Positions 61,597-64,000 of a stretch of 64,000 nucleotides of DNA are shown here, in pieces. The stretch's first letter is position 1; every line of letters starts with the position of its first letter. Made by a program: the position numbers and the translations under genes. The stretch comes from Streptomyces sp. CB00316 (GTDB taxonomy: Bacteria > Actinomycetota > Actinomycetes > Streptomycetales > Streptomycetaceae), in contig NZ_LIXI01000003.1 of assembly GCF_001905595.1 (NCBI RefSeq), positions 248,001 through 312,000 on the forward strand, written 5' to 3'. The notes beneath the pieces are model-generated. The model did not search any database. It saw only the letters and a list, made by a program, of their open reading frames with translations, and was not told where the DNA came from.

Positions 61597-62781
61597 ATGG
61601 CCACCACCGACCCGTCGACCCTGGTCCCCCTGCACCGCCTGCGCTTCGAGGAACCGGGCCCACCCCGGCTGGGGGAGCTGCCGGGCGGCGCCCCCGCCTG
61701 GCTGGTCAGCCGGTACGCCGACGTCCGCCAGGTGCTCTCCGACCCGCGCTTCGGCCGGTCCCGGCTGTACGCGGCGGACGCACCCGCCCTCTCCGACGTA
61801 CCGGACCTCGTGAACAACCCCGACCTGATGTTCAACCAGGACGGCCCCGACCACCTGCGGCTGCGCCGGACCCTGCGCCGCGCCTTCACCCCGAGGGCCG
61901 TCGCCCGCTGGCGGCCGTGGATCGCCGCCATCGTGGAACAGCTCCTGGGCCGGCTGGAGAGCCGCCCCCACCCGGTCGACGTGGTCGAGGAGTTCACCCT
62001 CCCTCTCCCCGTGGCAGTGATCAGCCGGCTGATGGGCCTGGACGAGTCCGCGCGCGACCGGATGCGCCACTGGAGCGAGCACGCCTTCTCCGACGGCTCT
62101 CACTCCGGGGAGGAGGTGGAGTCCGTACTGAAGGAGTTCAGCGGGTTCGGCGCGGAGCTCCTCACGGAGCGGCGGCGCGCCCCCGGCGACGACCTCATCA
62201 GCAGCCTGGTGCGGGCGGCCGACGCGGAGGGCGGGCTCCCCGAGGCGCAGTTGGTGAGCCTGGTGTGCGGGCTCGTCGTCGGGGGCCACGACAGCACGAT
62301 GACCATGCTGGGCAACGCTTTGCTCTACCTCCTCGGCGAGCGCCCGGAGAGCTGGCCCCGCATCGGCGCGGACGAGGAGGCGGCCGGAAGGGCGGCGGAC
62401 CGGCTCATCCACCTCGTCCCGTTGGGCGACGACCGGGGAACGGCACGCCACGCGGCCGTCGACACCGAGGTCGGCGGGGTGGTGATCCCGGCGGGTGCGG
62501 TCGTCCTGGCGGACTGCGGCGCGGCCAACCGCGACCCGGCGGTCTTCCCCCGCCGCACCCGCGACGACCTGTTCGCCCCCCTGGAGGCCCCCACCCTCTC
62601 CTTCGGGGCCGGGGCCCACTACTGCCTGGGCGCCTGGCTGGCCCGTACGGAACTCCAGATCGCCCTGCACCGCCTGGCCGCCCGCTTCCCGGGCCTGCGC
62701 CTGACGGAGCCCGCGGACGCGGTGCTCTGGCGCACCGGAACGACGTCCCGCAGTCCGCGGAGGCTGGGGGTGCGCTGGTAG
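61597..62781 (+). CDS. ftdF: cytochrome P450, FtdF-like, unusual K-helix
   Basis: Bacterial class I P450 of 394 residues, last gene of the cluster and a late tailoring oxidase. The heme loop is FGAGAHYCLGAWLARTEL with the ligand Cys, and the I-helix oxygen motif is VCGLVVGGHDSTMTM. The K-helix ExxR, nearly invariant in P450s, appears replaced: AADRLIHLVPLG occupies the place of AVEELLRLVPLG, so Glu and Arg are Arg and His. It is otherwise complete. AAGGAG lies upstream of the ATG, 44 bases after ftdE. Substrate is probably the finished macrolactam. Confidence 0.88.
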   Translation: MATTDPSTLVPLHRLRFEEPGPPRLGELPGGAPAWLVSRYADVRQVLSDPRFGRSRLYAADAPALSDVPDLVNNPDLMFNQDGPDHLRLRRTLRRAFTPRAVARWRPWIAAIVEQLLGRLESRPHPVDVVEEFTLPLPVAVISRLMGLDESARDRMRHWSEHAFSDGSHSGEEVESVLKEFSGFGAELLTERRRAPGDDLISSLVRAADAEGGLPEAQLVSLVCGLVVGGHDSTMTMLGNALLYLLGERPESWPRIGADEEAAGRAADRLIHLVPLGDDRGTARHAAVDTEVGGVVIPAGAVVLADCGAANRDPAVFPRRTRDDLFAPLEAPTLSFGAGAHYCLGAWLARTELQIALHRLAARFPGLRLTEPADAVLWRTGTTSRSPRRLGVRW

Positions 62782-62793
62782 GACGGACCGGCC

Positions 62794-62990
62794 TCAGCGG
62801 ACCTGTGCGAAGCTCGGGCCGTAGTCGCCGGCCTTGACGCGCAGCGTCTCGTACCCGTCGTCTCCGGCTTGGGCGGGACCTTGAGCTGCCCGTCAAAGGA
62901 GCTGTCGAGTACGTCCTTCTGCGGGCCGTCCACGCTACGGGCAGTTCGCAGCGCCCCGCCCGCCCCACGGGCACCTGACGGTGGCCCAGA
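62794..62990 (-). pseudogene. unidentified C-terminal gene remnant
   Basis: Minus-strand tail split over two frames: SVDGPQKDVLDSSFDGQLKV then GDDGYETLRVKAGDYGPSFA with QVR and TGA at 62796-62794. A one- or two-base shift near 62870 separates them. The protein family was not recognised, no start or domain is visible. Lies between ftdF and the PAP2 gene, so the PTM cluster ends cleanly before it. Confidence 0.35.
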
Positions 62991-63094
62991 CGAGAAGGGG
63001 GCGTAGCGCGACTGTGACGCGCGAGGCGCCACCGGCCGGTCCCTGCCGCCATCCGGCAGGCCTGTCCGGCCCCTGTCAGGGAACACGGCGTAAC

Positions 63095-63120
63095 GCCGGG
63101 GAAGAACACGCTTCCCCGGC
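63095..63120. terminator. hairpin upstream of PAP2 gene
   Basis: GCCGGGGAA / TTCCCCGGC, 9-bp perfect stem with an 8-base loop (GAACACGC). Located 31 bases before the PAP2-DGK start, it may terminate upstream readthrough from the PTM operon or act in the leader. Confidence 0.5.
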
Positions 63121-63151
63121 CCGCCGTCCGGCGGAGGACCGGGGGGACCCG

Positions 63152-64000
63152 ATGCCGACCACCACGCCCGCGAGAGCCGCCGACCCGTCCGGAGCCCTGG
63201 CTCCGCCACGCCTGGGCCACTCGCCGGCCCTGAGCAGCGGCGCCGGCCGCGCGGCGGCGCGGCTCGCGGCGTTCGCGGTCTGCCAGGCGGCGATGATCGC
63301 GGGACTCGGCCTGCTGATCACCGGGCCGGCGCGGAACCTGTGGCCGCTCTCCGCCGAGGACGCGTTGAACGACGCCTTCGCACGGGTACGTACGGACGCC
63401 CTGACCACCGCATCGGCGATCGCCTCAGGGGCGGGGGACACCGCCACCGTCGTCGGCCTCACCGTCCTGTGCTGCCTGGCTCTCCTCGTGGTGCCCCCGC
63501 TTCCCCGGTGGCGCGCGGCGCTCTTCCTGGCCCTGGCCGTCTGGCTCCAGTCCCTGGTCTTCCTGCTCATCACGGAGGCCGTGGACCGGACGCGCCCGGA
63601 CGTGGAGCGTCTGGACGCCTCGCCTCCGACGTCGAGTTACACCTCCGGGCACACCGGGGCGGCCACCGCGCTCTACGCCGGGCTGGCCGTCCTGGTGCTG
63701 TCCCGCGTCCGTGGCCGCTGGGGCAGGCCGGTGGGCGTCCTCCTGCTGCTGATCCCGCTCCTGGTGGGGTTGGCCCGGCTCTACCGCGGCATGCACCATC
63801 CCAGCGATGTGGCGGCGGGGCTGCTCAACGGCACGCTCTCGCTCATCGTCGTCGGCCGTGCCGTGCTCGCCGACGACGCCTGGGCCGCACGGCCCCCGGC
63901 CGACGCGGTGGACATCGCCGTGGCGGCCGCCGAGAGCCGGCCCGGTCCGTCGCGCGAGCCCGCCGTGGTGATCGTCAATCCGACCGTCACCGACACCGCC
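63152..64000 (+). CDS. PAP2-diacylglycerol-kinase-type fusion, 5' part only
   Basis: The frame is open for 283 codons to the window end. Hydrophobic helices and PAP2 motifs are present: TEAVDRTRPD (motif 1, lacking the usual Lys), SYTSGHTGAATALYAG (motif 2), GLARLYRGMHHPSDVAAGLL (motif 3). After a linker the sequence begins EPAVVIVNPTVTD, the start of a DAGK catalytic domain, so the full gene is probably a bifunctional phosphatase/lipid kinase seen in actinobacteria. ATG at 63152; GGAGG and GGGGGG lie upstream. Confidence 0.85.
   Translation, partial: MPTTTPARAADPSGALAPPRLGHSPALSSGAGRAAARLAAFAVCQAAMIAGLGLLITGPARNLWPLSAEDALNDAFARVRTDALTTASAIASGAGDTATVVGLTVLCCLALLVVPPLPRWRAALFLALAVWLQSLVFLLITEAVDRTRPDVERLDASPPTSSYTSGHTGAATALYAGLAVLVLSRVRGRWGRPVGVLLLLIPLLVGLARLYRGMHHPSDVAAGLLNGTLSLIVVGRAVLADDAWAARPPADAVDIAVAAAESRPGPSREPAVVIVNPTVTDTA

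Overview
High-GC actinobacterial DNA, almost certainly a Streptomyces chromosome. GC is about 70-75 percent, GTG starts and ATGA stop/start overlaps are common, and two TTA (bldA-type) codons sit in putative regulatory or secondary-metabolism genes. A complete conservon (cvnABCD), many TetR/MarR/PadR regulators and a polycyclic tetramate macrolactam (PTM) gene cluster are also present. No plasmid or replication-origin features, CRISPR array or intact transposase were seen.

Layout. 1-6.8 kb holds housekeeping and orphan genes: an STM4015-like leucine-rich protein, two small conserved proteins, a TetR regulator, an F420/PPOX oxidoreductase, an NAPE-PLD-like metallo-hydrolase and a long-form GAPDH. 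A perfect hairpin separates the last two. 7.1-11.15 kb is a tightly packed conservon operon with a fifth GAF-domain gene. 11.15-16.7 kb is a decay zone. Broken remnants (LacI regulator, NAD-epimerase, tyrosine integrase, phospholipase C, LuxR response regulator, lactate-utilisation LutB) surround an intact split transketolase operon, a DUF2510 protein and a tRNA-Pro(GGG). A second identical tRNA-Pro(GGG) with its terminator lies 9,014 bp further on, so a DUF2264 enzyme, two small proteins and a large AAA/TPR regulator are bracketed by the pair. 22.9-26.6 kb holds a broken aromatic-amino-acid-lyase remnant followed by a four-gene translationally coupled operon (acyl-CoA dehydrogenase, PIG-L deacetylase, methyltransferase, glycosyltransferase).

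27-46 kb is mixed. It contains an SPFH/NAD-kinase-like operon with a near-consensus promoter and an SDR. A TetR regulator and a PAP2/DMT-transporter pair diverge from a striking repeated operator array. Then come FadH dienoyl-CoA reductase with a PadR, DoxX and DUF7144 membrane proteins, a MarR/MMPL exporter pair, a fasciclin protein and two small membrane proteins. A divergent ECF-sigma/MerR-B12 pair (LitS/LitR-like, probably light sensing) and a cysteine-desulfurase-like PLP enzyme complete this part.

46.7-62.8 kb is the biosynthetic highlight: six co-directional genes in the frontalamide (ftdA-F) order. These are a fatty-acid-hydroxylase-type enzyme, a 3126-aa iterative PKS-NRPS (KS-AT-DH-KR-ACP-C-A-PCP-TE), two phytoene-dehydrogenase-like FAD enzymes, a medium-chain reductase and a cytochrome P450. 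Together these are expected to condense two polyene chains onto ornithine, close the tetramic acid, form the carbocycles reductively and oxidise the result. The synthase carries a TTA codon at position 12, and the P450 lacks the usual K-helix ExxR. The window ends inside a PAP2-diacylglycerol-kinase-type fusion gene.
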